From NCBI GenBank assembly GCA_903862715.1, contig CAIOYY010000060.1, positions 1 through 42,556 on the forward strand: a stretch of DNA of 42,556 bases, read 5' to 3'. The translations under genes were made by a program, and so were the position numbers. The notes beneath the pieces are model-generated. The model did not search any database, was not told the DNA's origin, and worked only from the letters and a program-made list of their open reading frames with translations. Below are positions 1 to 7,864 of this stretch, piece by piece. Source of the DNA: an uncultured Alphaproteobacteria bacterium. Its GTDB lineage: Bacteria > Pseudomonadota > Alphaproteobacteria > Micropepsales > Micropepsaceae. The stretch's first letter is position 1, and each line of letters starts with the position of its first letter.

Positions 1-79
1 ACGATACGGCGCACCGAACAATGGCATGAAACGCGCGATGTTCGTTTCGCCATCCGTTTGCGGGGCCTGCTCTAGTTCT
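1..79 (-). other. Window edge, possible start of a further minus-strand gene
   Basis: These bases lie downstream of the stop of the two-domain glycosyltransferase on the minus strand. Reading the minus strand, ATG codons occur with first bases at 53 and 27, in different frames, and either could open the next gene of the glycosyltransferase operon. Fewer than 20 codons are visible, so no product can be named and the frame cannot be chosen. Confidence 0.25.
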
Positions 80-1648
80 TCATCCGACGTCGAAACATTC
101 CTTGCAGGGCGACTTCTTGCGCCCGAACAGGAAGGATTTGCGCCGGTGCACATCGCCCGTCCACGGCAGATCGGCAGGATAGGGTCGGTAATTGGGGTCG
201 CCCTGCTGGATCAGATCGTCAAAAGCGGAGCCGAGAGTCAGAAAGGTTGCGCCCGAACTTTTCTCAAACCAGCGTGGAATGATGATCTTCGCCAGCATGC
301 CGCATGTCATGATCACGACCGCACCATCCGCAAACCGCATTCCGCTCATTTCGTCATATAAAGAATGCGCTTCGCGGAAAGGAACATCGGTGACGTCTTC
401 CTTTGCAATGGAAAGCCCCAGCCCTCGCAATACCGACAGATCCTGAAATTCGTTCTTGAACCAGAAAATGCGCCGCCCCCGCATCGCGGCAAACAAGCGC
501 GGCATATGGCTGAGATTGTGGTGCAGCGTCATGGCCGGAATGGTCATGTCATCTTTGGAGCGCAACTGGTCGGCAAGCGCACGCAAATCGGGGTGACAGG
601 TGCGGCAGGGAATGCCGACGAAGTAGTTCTCCTGTCGGTGCTGGATGCCTTCGAGAAGGCGGCGTCCGAGATCCGGATTATACTTGTTCTGCTTGCGCCC
701 GAACCAGTTTTCACGATGGTCGCCGGACGAAAACTGGCGAAGGAACGTCATTTCTCCATCGTTGAAATGCACAAATGAAAACGGCGTCCCACTCTCCATT
801 CTTGCAAGAAATCCGTTCATCGCGTCATCCCATTCGGGATTGCGGTTGGGCAGGTAACGGAACAGGCGCGAGGGACGAAGTTCGCCGCGATTTACCGCCG
901 CGACTTTTACCGTTCGCCCCAGCGCATTGATACCTGCGGTCATGCGTTGGGTGACATGCGCGTTTCTCGTCTTTACGGCCCGAAGCGGAGATTTTAACCG
1001 TGACCCGGGATGCGGGGCATTACCCATAAGGCGGCTCTGTTCGAATCTGTAGATTGCGCGGAAATTCGGAAGGAAACGGGCGTGACCGACATCGTCCAAG
1101 CTGAAGAAGCGCTGCGCGCCATCCAGCGCTACCACTACTTTGCTGCGCGCGAGGCCCATGAGTTGATCGGCATGAAATCGGCTGACAATGGTCTGGTCGG
1201 GGATGCGCCCGCCGTCTCCGTAAGTCCTGCCCTCGGCAATCATTGCGCGGACCGCGGCGCCGGTCCCAATCAGACTTGATGGATTGGCAAAGGGCAGGGG
1301 CCACTCATGGCGTGGATGGAACTTCCAGTAGAAGCGTCGCAGGCGCTCGTCCGGAAAATAGAAGCGAAAATCCGCCGCGAATAAGAGCGCACAGGAAACG
1401 CTGTCGAGTGCTTCGCCGAGAGGGGCAAGCGATCCCACCGCCTCCATACGGTCGCCGTCGACCAAAAGCAGAGTGTCGTCGTCGTCGATGCCCGCAAGAA
1501 GGGGCTCCATACTTTCCAGATGGAAGGTCTCGCCGGACGCATCGCTCTCCGACGCAATGAGCACCGCCTGAAATCCCGCGCCTTCGCAGGCGGCGAGAAC
1601 CTGCTGCGCCTGTGGCCCGAAATCGCGTGAGAAGACAAAAACTTTCAT
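80..1648 (-). CDS. Two-domain glycosyltransferase: PLOD-like N-terminal domain plus GT-D (DUF1792)-like C-terminal domain
   Basis: Predicted cytoplasmic enzyme of 522 residues and last visible gene of the minus-strand glycosyltransferase operon. Residues about 1-190 resemble the glycosyltransferase domain of procollagen galactosyltransferase/lysyl hydroxylase: a LLLVDGD acidic motif (about 61-66), a FAADFRFYFPDE segment (90-101), an IGTGAAV loop near 127 and PDQTIVSRF near 150. Residues about 270-500 carry FVHFNDGE (292-299), which resembles the conserved acidic motif of GT-D fold enzymes (DUF1792), and continue with typical alpha/beta segments. I chose ATG at 1648 over a TTG at 1654. Donor and acceptor are unknown. 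The gene probably adds two sugars to a surface glycan, one per domain, but that is inference. Family assignment is by motif recall, not by search. Confidence 0.7.
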   Translation of the reverse strand: MKVFVFSRDFGPQAQQVLAACEGAGFQAVLIASESDASGETFHLESMEPLLAGIDDDDTLLLVDGDRMEAVGSLAPLGEALDSVSCALLFAADFRFYFPDERLRRFYWKFHPRHEWPLPFANPSSLIGTGAAVRAMIAEGRTYGDGGRIPDQTIVSRFHADQLMGLARSKVVVALDGAQRFFSLDDVGHARFLPNFRAIYRFEQSRLMGNAPHPGSRLKSPLRAVKTRNAHVTQRMTAGINALGRTVKVAAVNRGELRPSRLFRYLPNRNPEWDDAMNGFLARMESGTPFSFVHFNDGEMTFLRQFSSGDHRENWFGRKQNKYNPDLGRRLLEGIQHRQENYFVGIPCRTCHPDLRALADQLRSKDDMTIPAMTLHHNLSHMPRLFAAMRGRRIFWFKNEFQDLSVLRGLGLSIAKEDVTDVPFREAHSLYDEMSGMRFADGAVVIMTCGMLAKIIIPRWFEKSSGATFLTLGSAFDDLIQQGDPNYRPYPADLPWTGDVHRRKSFLFGRKKSPCKECFDVG

Positions 1649-1751
1649 CGGCAAGCCATGGAGGATGCCCTGTCTGCGCGCGAACTGTTCCGGCGTTGTG
1701 GGGGCATTGGTCTACCAATGCCATCCGGCACGGGCTCTGGCAATTGCATGT

Positions 1752-2699
1752 CTAACGTTCGAACGCCGACGGCGAGGGGTAGGACGTTTCAAGGAATTTG
1801 CGCACTACGGCCTCTGCGGACGCAACCGCGCCAAGGCCGAAGGCGTCGTTCAAACAGAGAAAGGTCGGACGCGCCCACTGCGTGCGTAGTAACCCCCAGC
1901 GATTGCCGAGGACCGAATTGCCAACCCCCGTATAGCGCATGAGTTTGGCCGTTTCCCGAGGCCCGACGGCGACGGCACTGCCCTTTTCCGCCATATAGCT
2001 GGCCAGCAATTTGTGCGGCAGGATCGTATCGTGGCCACGAAACCGCGCCTCGCGCGTGCGCGCGAATTCCTCCGGCCATGTTTCTATCACCCTATCCATT
2101 TCCTCGCCGTCTACGATGCGGGGGTGATGCGCCTGTTCCCCATGAGGGTGCCGTCCGAAAACGCGGTCAAGCGCACGGGCGCAGTTTATCCGACCTGAAC
2201 TATGCGGAAAGTGGCTTTCGTTGATCTGGGTGTCGGAAGAGGGAAGATCGCCGCGAAAGTAAAGCTTCAGGCGTCCATCCTCGGCTTCGAAAACATCACG
2301 GGGCGCGGCGGAGAAAAGTAGCATGTCGTCATTGAAATGAACGAAGCGATTGCTCAGGCCTGGAATCTTGTGCAGGTAACTTTCAATGGCGAAGGCGTTG
2401 AAACTCGGGAGTAATTCCGCCGGCATGATTTCTTCATGATAGACCATCCTGACACCGGGATGGTTGGTATCAAGCCAGTTGGGAACCTGCGGGCTGCAGG
2501 TGACAATATAGATGTTCCCTCGCCAGAGTGCGTAGCTCTCGAGCGAGCGCAGACTGTATTTGAGCAATTGCAGATTATCGCGTGTGCGGCGTGGATCCGA
2601 GTCCTGCTTCGTCTGCGCATATTTCGCGCGCTCCTCAATGAAGCCCGGAAATGCGTCATCAACCCAAGTATAGACGATATCGAACGTCTCTTGACGCAT
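1752..2699 (-). CDS. Stealth-family sugar-phosphate transferase (capsular polysaccharide phosphotransferase)
   Basis: A 315-residue protein with the Stealth signature order. CR1 is at the N-terminus (FDIVYTWVDDAFPGF). CR2 covers about residues 40-145 (RDNLQLLKYSLRSL, IYIVTCSPQVPNWL, FVHFNDDMLLF). A CR3/CR4-type C-terminal half contains the HDTILPHKLL segment. Known Stealth proteins transfer hexose-1-phosphate from nucleotide sugars to build phosphodiester-linked capsule or exopolysaccharide; eukaryotic GNPTAB is the relative. ATG at 2699 gives the full CR1. It lies between the GT2-like gene (126 bp upstream) and the two-domain glycosyltransferase (about 100 bp downstream), all on the minus strand. 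Its presence suggests the polymer has sugar-phosphate links. The family call is strong; the exact sugar cannot be read. Confidence 0.88.
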   Translation of the reverse strand: MRQETFDIVYTWVDDAFPGFIEERAKYAQTKQDSDPRRTRDNLQLLKYSLRSLESYALWRGNIYIVTCSPQVPNWLDTNHPGVRMVYHEEIMPAELLPSFNAFAIESYLHKIPGLSNRFVHFNDDMLLFSAAPRDVFEAEDGRLKLYFRGDLPSSDTQINESHFPHSSGRINCARALDRVFGRHPHGEQAHHPRIVDGEEMDRVIETWPEEFARTREARFRGHDTILPHKLLASYMAEKGSAVAVGPRETAKLMRYTGVGNSVLGNRWGLLRTQWARPTFLCLNDAFGLGAVASAEAVVRKFLETSYPSPSAFER

Positions 2700-2824
2700 T
2701 CAACCCAGCCTCAAAAACGTCAATCCTGACGCGCGCTTATCGTTCTGATTCCGCCAAAATACAAGGCGCCCGAGGCGTCGGACTGTCACAGCAAAATTCG
2801 TGACGAAATGTTTCCGCTTTGGTG

Positions 2825-3790
2825 TTACGCCGTTCCGGTCGCTCGCATCCAGCGCGCGCGCAGATAGCGGATCATAATGGTATTGTTGTTCTCCTCGGGA
2901 TTTCCGGTCCCGTCATTGATGCGTCCGAGGCTTGTCCAGTCGTAAAGCCGGTTGCGGCTATAAGAGACAAAGCAGAAGCGCGACGCTGGAACGATATATT
3001 TCGTCGCCCTGCAATAGGCGCTGATCCAGACATCGTCGACAAAGAAGGCCGCAGGCGGCGCGCCGGCATAGTCGGCGATGAGCCGGTCTGGCTCGAAGAA
3101 GCGCGGCCGAACCAGATAACCGGAGTGGCCTTGAATAATATCCACCGCCTCGGGTCGTCTCACGCGTGTGGCCTTCAATCTTGCAGGCGGAACACCACGC
3201 CAATTGCGCCAAAGGGTCACTGTCCGATCCGTCAAGTCGGCAGGGACGATCCACCCGCTGGAGCCCAGCGCGGAATCGGGGAGTGCCTGCGCGGCCCGTT
3301 CGAAATGCTCTAAAAGATTAGGCGGATAAAGCTTGTCGTCATCAACGACGAGAAGTTTGGTATCGGGTGCTTCGTCATAAAGCGCCGGTATCAATTTGGT
3401 CGCCGGCCCGTAATCCTCACACGGTACAATCTCGACCGCTGCAAGGTTCTGAAGCCACAGCGGCGGATCGTAAGGCATCTTCTCGCGGCGCGACATGCGC
3501 GGCAGATGGAGGCGGATCTTTAACGGCGCACGCGTTTGATAAAGGAGACTTTTCAGCGTCGCATCGATATGCGGAAGGCGCGATGGTATAGTTGTCAGGC
3601 AGATTACAATATCCGACCGGGCGTTATTTCTCTGCCAAAATGTCTGCCATTCTGTAATGTTTCGGCGGCCAAGCCGCGCTTTGTCTCGCATGTCGAGAAT
3701 GAGGTTTCGCCCCGACAGAAGATCATAAATTTTGATCGTCACCGCGACGGCGACGAGAACCGCTAAAAAAACAAATGCGACATAGGTCAT
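2825..3790 (-). CDS. Membrane-anchored GT2-like (GT-A fold) glycosyltransferase
   Basis: A 321-residue protein with one N-terminal membrane helix (residues about 3-23) followed by a cytoplasmic catalytic domain. The domain opens with DIVICLTTIPSR (about 59-70), carries the acidic LLVVDDDKLYP motif expected to bind metal and nucleotide sugar, and has a second acidic FFVDDVWIS motif in the C-terminal third, consistent with an acceptor/base region. The start ATG overlaps the stop of the upstream GT4 gene by 4 bp (ATGA), so the two are translationally coupled. The role is probably sugar addition to a lipid-linked glycan at the inner membrane. The substrate cannot be inferred. Confidence 0.75.
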   Translation of the reverse strand: MTYVAFVFLAVLVAVAVTIKIYDLLSGRNLILDMRDKARLGRRNITEWQTFWQRNNARSDIVICLTTIPSRLPHIDATLKSLLYQTRAPLKIRLHLPRMSRREKMPYDPPLWLQNLAAVEIVPCEDYGPATKLIPALYDEAPDTKLLVVDDDKLYPPNLLEHFERAAQALPDSALGSSGWIVPADLTDRTVTLWRNWRGVPPARLKATRVRRPEAVDIIQGHSGYLVRPRFFEPDRLIADYAGAPPAAFFVDDVWISAYCRATKYIVPASRFCFVSYSRNRLYDWTSLGRINDGTGNPEENNNTIMIRYLRARWMRATGTA

Positions 3791-4971
3791 GATGATGTGC
3801 TTTGAGGCAACGCGGAGGGGCCGTCGAACACTGCGCCGTATTGTTCCGCGATAAGAGGCGCCGCGAATGTATGCGCACGCAGACGCGCATTTATCACCCG
3901 ATTGCGACGACCGTCCTTATCCTCCAGCGTCGATGCGATGCCGTCTCTTAAGGCTTCCCAATCATCGGATCGCACTACGATGCCGTCCACGCCATCACGT
4001 ACGATTTCAGCCGGACCGTGAGGGCACGACGTAACGACGACGGGGGCGCCGCAAGCCATGGCTTCGATCACTACATGACCGAAACCTTCCCAGCGCGACG
4101 AGAGGCAGAACAATTCTGCGCGCGCCACCACAGGCCACGGATTGGTGAGAAACCCGGGCAGGTGCAAACGGGCACCCACCCCGAATTCCTGGGCGAGCGT
4201 TGCGAGCGCGTTGCGCTCCGGGCCTTCACCGAGAATAACAAGCGATAGGTCCGGTCTATTGAGTGCCGCGAAAGCCCGGATAAGAAGATCGAATCCCTTT
4301 TGTGGTTGCAGACGTCCCACCGCAACAATGTAGCTACCGGGAAGCGGGATTGCGGGCGTCTCAAGGGCGGCGGATTCAATAGAAGTCAGATCGAGCGGAT
4401 TTCCGACGACAGTAAGTTTCGCGCGCGGAATCGCAAAATGCGTCACCAACCCGTCGGCGACACCCCGACACGGCGTCAGAACCACATCTGCTGCGCCGTA
4501 GCCGCGCGAAATCAGACGCGCCATCGCTCTGCGCCAGAACGCGGATGGATACGCCTCCACCAGTACAGCTTCGGTGTGATTGCCTTCGCGGGCGATCCAG
4601 CGCGTCCTTCGCCGCAGGCCTGGAAGAAAATGCCATGCAAAGGATAAGGGAAGGGTCACATCGGCCATGCTGCTCATGACAATGTCCGGTCGGTACGTCC
4701 GGAGAAGCGAAGCGAGAAGCGGAACTTGCAACATGCCCCTCAGCATCGAGTCCGGTGGGCAGAGCCGGGCAAGGGCACGCAAGGTGCGGTTCTGTGGAAC
4801 GGTCCAAAGTTCCGGGGCGACGGACGGCAGGTAGTCGCCGCGCGCCTCGAGAAGACCGATCATGACCTCGTACCGCGCAGAATCCAGATAGCGCTGAAGG
4901 TTCAGCGTGGTTCTCTCCGCGCCGCCGCCTGCCAGATCGGGAAGTAAAAGCAAAACGCGCTTACGGGTCAT
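3787..4971 (-). CDS. GT4-family glycosyltransferase
   Basis: A 394-residue GT-B fold retaining glycosyltransferase and first gene of the minus-strand operon. The N-terminal half opens with KRVLLLLPDLAGGGAERTT, the GGAER nucleotide-fold motif typical of group 1 transferases. The C-terminal half has a VAVGRLQPQKGFDLLIRAF motif and the E-x7-E donor site SRWEGFGHVVIEAMACG (acidic residues near 294 and 302). I chose ATG at 4971 because the GT4 fold starts directly there; an upstream in-frame TTG at 5007 would add 12 residues with no family similarity. The upstream 0.3 kb is shared with the divergent adenylation operon. It likely builds the glycan backbone that the neighbouring Stealth protein extends; that role is inferred from context. 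Confidence 0.85.
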   Translation of the reverse strand: MTRKRVLLLLPDLAGGGAERTTLNLQRYLDSARYEVMIGLLEARGDYLPSVAPELWTVPQNRTLRALARLCPPDSMLRGMLQVPLLASLLRTYRPDIVMSSMADVTLPLSFAWHFLPGLRRRTRWIAREGNHTEAVLVEAYPSAFWRRAMARLISRGYGAADVVLTPCRGVADGLVTHFAIPRAKLTVVGNPLDLTSIESAALETPAIPLPGSYIVAVGRLQPQKGFDLLIRAFAALNRPDLSLVILGEGPERNALATLAQEFGVGARLHLPGFLTNPWPVVARAELFCLSSRWEGFGHVVIEAMACGAPVVVTSCPHGPAEIVRDGVDGIVVRSDDWEALRDGIASTLEDKDGRRNRVINARLRAHTFAAPLIAEQYGAVFDGPSALPQSTSS

Positions 4972-5264
4972 GCACCCTGACGCCAGACGAGTGAGGGAAC
5001 TGCACAATAAATTAGCAGGGAAACAAAGGTCATGGAAAACATTCTTGCCCGCTTCACCGTGCAGGACAGGCCCTCAGCACGCCCGCTTTTGGAGGATAAA
5101 GTCCGCGACGACAATCTCCTTTGCCTCCGAGCGTACATTTGACACATCGCGCTCGGCTCGTCGATGAATCCCACTCAGAGAAAATCGACCTCAAGTAACT
5201 GCTCCCTATCGTGAGCTTTTGCGCTACATTGTGCGAAAGCATCGCAAACTCAAGAACCGTTTTC
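4972..5264. promoter_or_regulatory. Divergent intergenic region between the glycosyltransferase operon and the adenylation operon
   Basis: This stretch of almost 300 bp separates the two head-to-head operons and must hold both promoters. The only near-consensus box I can see is TTGACA at 5139-5144 on the plus strand, followed about 17-19 bases on by a poor GATGAAT (5163-5169). I do not see a clear operator dyad or terminator. A short minus-strand frame (4968-5174) ends exactly on the GT4 start but looks like noise. Confidence 0.35.
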
Positions 5265-7835
5265 ATGGATACCCCTTTTGTCCTTTCCTCAGCGCCGGGC
5301 CCGGTCAAGGGAATGGACAGCCAAACCCTCTCTGATCGCTTCGAGCGACAGGCCGCGGCGACGCCCCATTTGCCGGCGGTGGTGACGCTCAAAGAGGCGG
5401 TTACCTATAGCGAACTCCAGCAGCTGGTAACGCGCATAGCCGCTGAGCTCGCGCAATTGCCTCACAGTGAAAAACCCGTCGCGCTGTTGATGCGCGAGGG
5501 ACCCCTCCTTTTTGCGACGATGCTGGCTGCGGCCAAAGCCAACCGCATTTTCATACCGCTTGAGGTCACCGGCGCGGAGAATTGGCTCGCACGCGTAGTT
5601 ACGAGTTGTGTTTCCGCGTGCGTTATTTCGGATAGGCCAGGTTTTGAGGCCGCAAAGCGCATCGCCCCCGGTGGGGTGGATGTCCTTTTGGCGGAAGACC
5701 TTAGCAAAAGCTCCCGTCAGGCATTTACAGAGTCACATGCAACCGGCGACGATATCGCCTTCGTTATCTACACCTCGGGGTCGACCGGGCAGCCAAAAGG
5801 TGTTGCGGCCGATCACAAATTCGTCCTTCATCGGATTAAAGCGCGCCAGAAGAGTTATGACTTCCGGATAGGCGACCGCTACGGGCATGTTCGCTCTTGC
5901 GGATATTCTGCGGGCCTCAACACCGCGCTCGCTGCACTGTTAAGCGGCGCTGGCGTATATGCCTACGACATTCGGAGTGAGGGACTCCATCGTATGGCTT
6001 CTTGGCTAAATGCTCAGAAAATTACGCAACTGGCACTTACGAGCTCTCTTTTCCGCACATGGTTGGCGGCCCTCCCCGCGGGCTACCAACTGCCCCATCT
6101 TCGCGTTCTTTTGGCTTCAGCAGAACCGCTCTACGGTTCCGACCTTGCAAGAGTGTCGGCGCATCTAACTGGCGATTGGCGCTTAATTCACAACTTTAGC
6201 TCGACCGAGACCGGTGTCGTGACCACTGGCATTTTTGGCATTTCCAGCGCCCAGACCGAAGGTGCTTTACCAGTGGGGACGCCGATTAGTGATATTGAGG
6301 TGAGCCTCGAAGACGATAACGGCAAATCGGTGCCTTGTGGGGAGGTAGGAGAAATTGTGGTTCGCGCTGATTGTATGGCGCGCGGCTACTGGAACGATCC
6401 GGAAGGCACGGCTGCCAAATTCCTCGTGGATGTCGATGGGCGGCACGTATATCGCACGCGCGATTTTGGCCGGTTTCGCCCTGATGGCATGCTGGAGCAC
6501 TTTGGACGCAAGGACCGGAAGATAAAATTGCGCGGTTACAGCGTTGAACCGCATGAGGTGGAGTGCGCATTGCTGCGTGTTTCGGGAGTCCGCGATACGG
6601 CGGTTGTTGTCGATGGTGTGGGAGACGACGCACGGCTTGTCGCCTTTGTTTCAGGGCCTGACGTTTCGTCGAAGGAAACGGGGTCGAATATTCGAAACCA
6701 GCTCATGCGTGATCTCCCGCCGCAACTCGTTCCCGCCGAGATTACTGTGCTCGGATCGCTCCCGCTTACGCCGCGCGGCAAGATTGACCGGAAGGCCCTT
6801 CTGAAGCATCGCAGCGCCGCCGCGGGGAGCACGCGTGCTCCCACGAATTCCTACGAACGTCTGCTCTTCGACATATGGCGCAAGGCATTGCGACGGAATG
6901 ATTTCGGCATTGACGATTCGTTTCAGGATCTGGGCGGAACCTCACTGCAGGGATTTCTGATTTTTTCATGGCTCGACACGCTGGGCTGGGATCTTCCGCC
7001 TTCGATGATTCTGGAAGCACCCACCGTCGCCCAGCAGGCCGCCATTCTGCGCGACAATGCCCTGTCTTTAGGAGCCGCGCGCAGGCTCGTACCCTTCCGC
7101 GTAGCGGGGGAGAGCCCTGCGTTATTTTTTCTCCATGCACGCAAAGGCGATATCCTTTATGTGCGCGAACTGCTCGCCAGTTTCGGAGTAACGCGGTCCA
7201 TCTATGGGTTACGTCCCTCGCCACTGGACGGAACATCGTCCCTTCCCCGCTCGGTCGAAGCCATTGCCGCGGGTTACATCGCCGAGATGCAGGGCATCCA
7301 GCCGCAAGGTCCCTACCATGTTTGCGGTTATTCCTTTGGCGGCACGCTTGCGCTTGAAATTGCCCGTCAATTGTCGGCAGAGGGGCAAAGCGTCGGCTTA
7401 GTGGGGCTCATCGATACCGTGCACTGGGGCGATGGACGCCGCGCGTTCAAAACCAAATCTCCGTTGCGAAAGGCATTTTCTGCCCTTTACTCCTTCGGGG
7501 TGACGCTCTTCTATTTACCGGACGAGCTTCGTCTTCTTGCCGGACGCCCGATCGCCTTCGACCGGCGCATGGATTTCTACGGTCATGTCTATGGGCGCGC
7601 CTCGCGCCGGTACAAACGGCGGCCCTATGCCGGGCCGGTGGCCCTGTTCAGCAGCAAGGGGCGGGTCGAACATCATCGAGAAAGCTGGTCGCCTATCGCG
7701 CAAGGCGGTCTCGAAATTGTGGAGCTCCCCGGCAACCATCGCGATATTGTCTGGCCGCCGACCAGCGCCCTTCTGGCTTCCGCATTGGAAGCAAGCATTG
7801 CGGCTTCGGAAGTTCCGCTGAACGCGGTGTCGTAG
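5265..7835 (+). CDS. NRPS-like protein 1: adenylation - carrier - thioesterase (A-PCP-TE), no condensation domain
   Basis: A stand-alone three-domain enzyme of about 856 residues. The adenylation domain shows VIYTSGSTGQPKGV (about 167-180), NFSSTETG (near 310), YRTRDFGR, GRKDRKIKLRGYS (near 415) and the catalytic-lysine motif PLTPRGKIDR (near 500). The carrier has its phosphopantetheine serine in GGTSLQGF (near 560). The thioesterase has the nucleophile elbow GYSFGG (near 690), an Asp in LIDT and His in GNHRDI (near 823). There is no condensation, ketoreductase or oxidase domain. The usual FDxS amino-group anchor of amino-acid A domains is replaced by GYSAG, so the substrate is probably not an alpha-amino acid. 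ATG at 5265 fits the length of the paralog; a GTG at 5211 is possible. The product is unknown; family precedents with A-T-TE layout make furanones or quinones from aryl-pyruvates. Confidence 0.87.
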   Translation: MDTPFVLSSAPGPVKGMDSQTLSDRFERQAAATPHLPAVVTLKEAVTYSELQQLVTRIAAELAQLPHSEKPVALLMREGPLLFATMLAAAKANRIFIPLEVTGAENWLARVVTSCVSACVISDRPGFEAAKRIAPGGVDVLLAEDLSKSSRQAFTESHATGDDIAFVIYTSGSTGQPKGVAADHKFVLHRIKARQKSYDFRIGDRYGHVRSCGYSAGLNTALAALLSGAGVYAYDIRSEGLHRMASWLNAQKITQLALTSSLFRTWLAALPAGYQLPHLRVLLASAEPLYGSDLARVSAHLTGDWRLIHNFSSTETGVVTTGIFGISSAQTEGALPVGTPISDIEVSLEDDNGKSVPCGEVGEIVVRADCMARGYWNDPEGTAAKFLVDVDGRHVYRTRDFGRFRPDGMLEHFGRKDRKIKLRGYSVEPHEVECALLRVSGVRDTAVVVDGVGDDARLVAFVSGPDVSSKETGSNIRNQLMRDLPPQLVPAEITVLGSLPLTPRGKIDRKALLKHRSAAAGSTRAPTNSYERLLFDIWRKALRRNDFGIDDSFQDLGGTSLQGFLIFSWLDTLGWDLPPSMILEAPTVAQQAAILRDNALSLGAARRLVPFRVAGESPALFFLHARKGDILYVRELLASFGVTRSIYGLRPSPLDGTSSLPRSVEAIAAGYIAEMQGIQPQGPYHVCGYSFGGTLALEIARQLSAEGQSVGLVGLIDTVHWGDGRRAFKTKSPLRKAFSALYSFGVTLFYLPDELRLLAGRPIAFDRRMDFYGHVYGRASRRYKRRPYAGPVALFSSKGRVEHHRESWSPIAQGGLEIVELPGNHRDIVWPPTSALLASALEASIAASEVPLNAVS

Positions 7836-7864
7836 ATAATTTCAGAACGGTATCGGATTCTTCG

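Noticed and set aside
4968-5174. Short minus-strand frame ending on the GT4 start with a hydrophobic tail
   Set aside because: The ATGA-type junction is tempting, but it has no ribosome site, no family resemblance and mixed codon content; kept only as part of the intergenic region.
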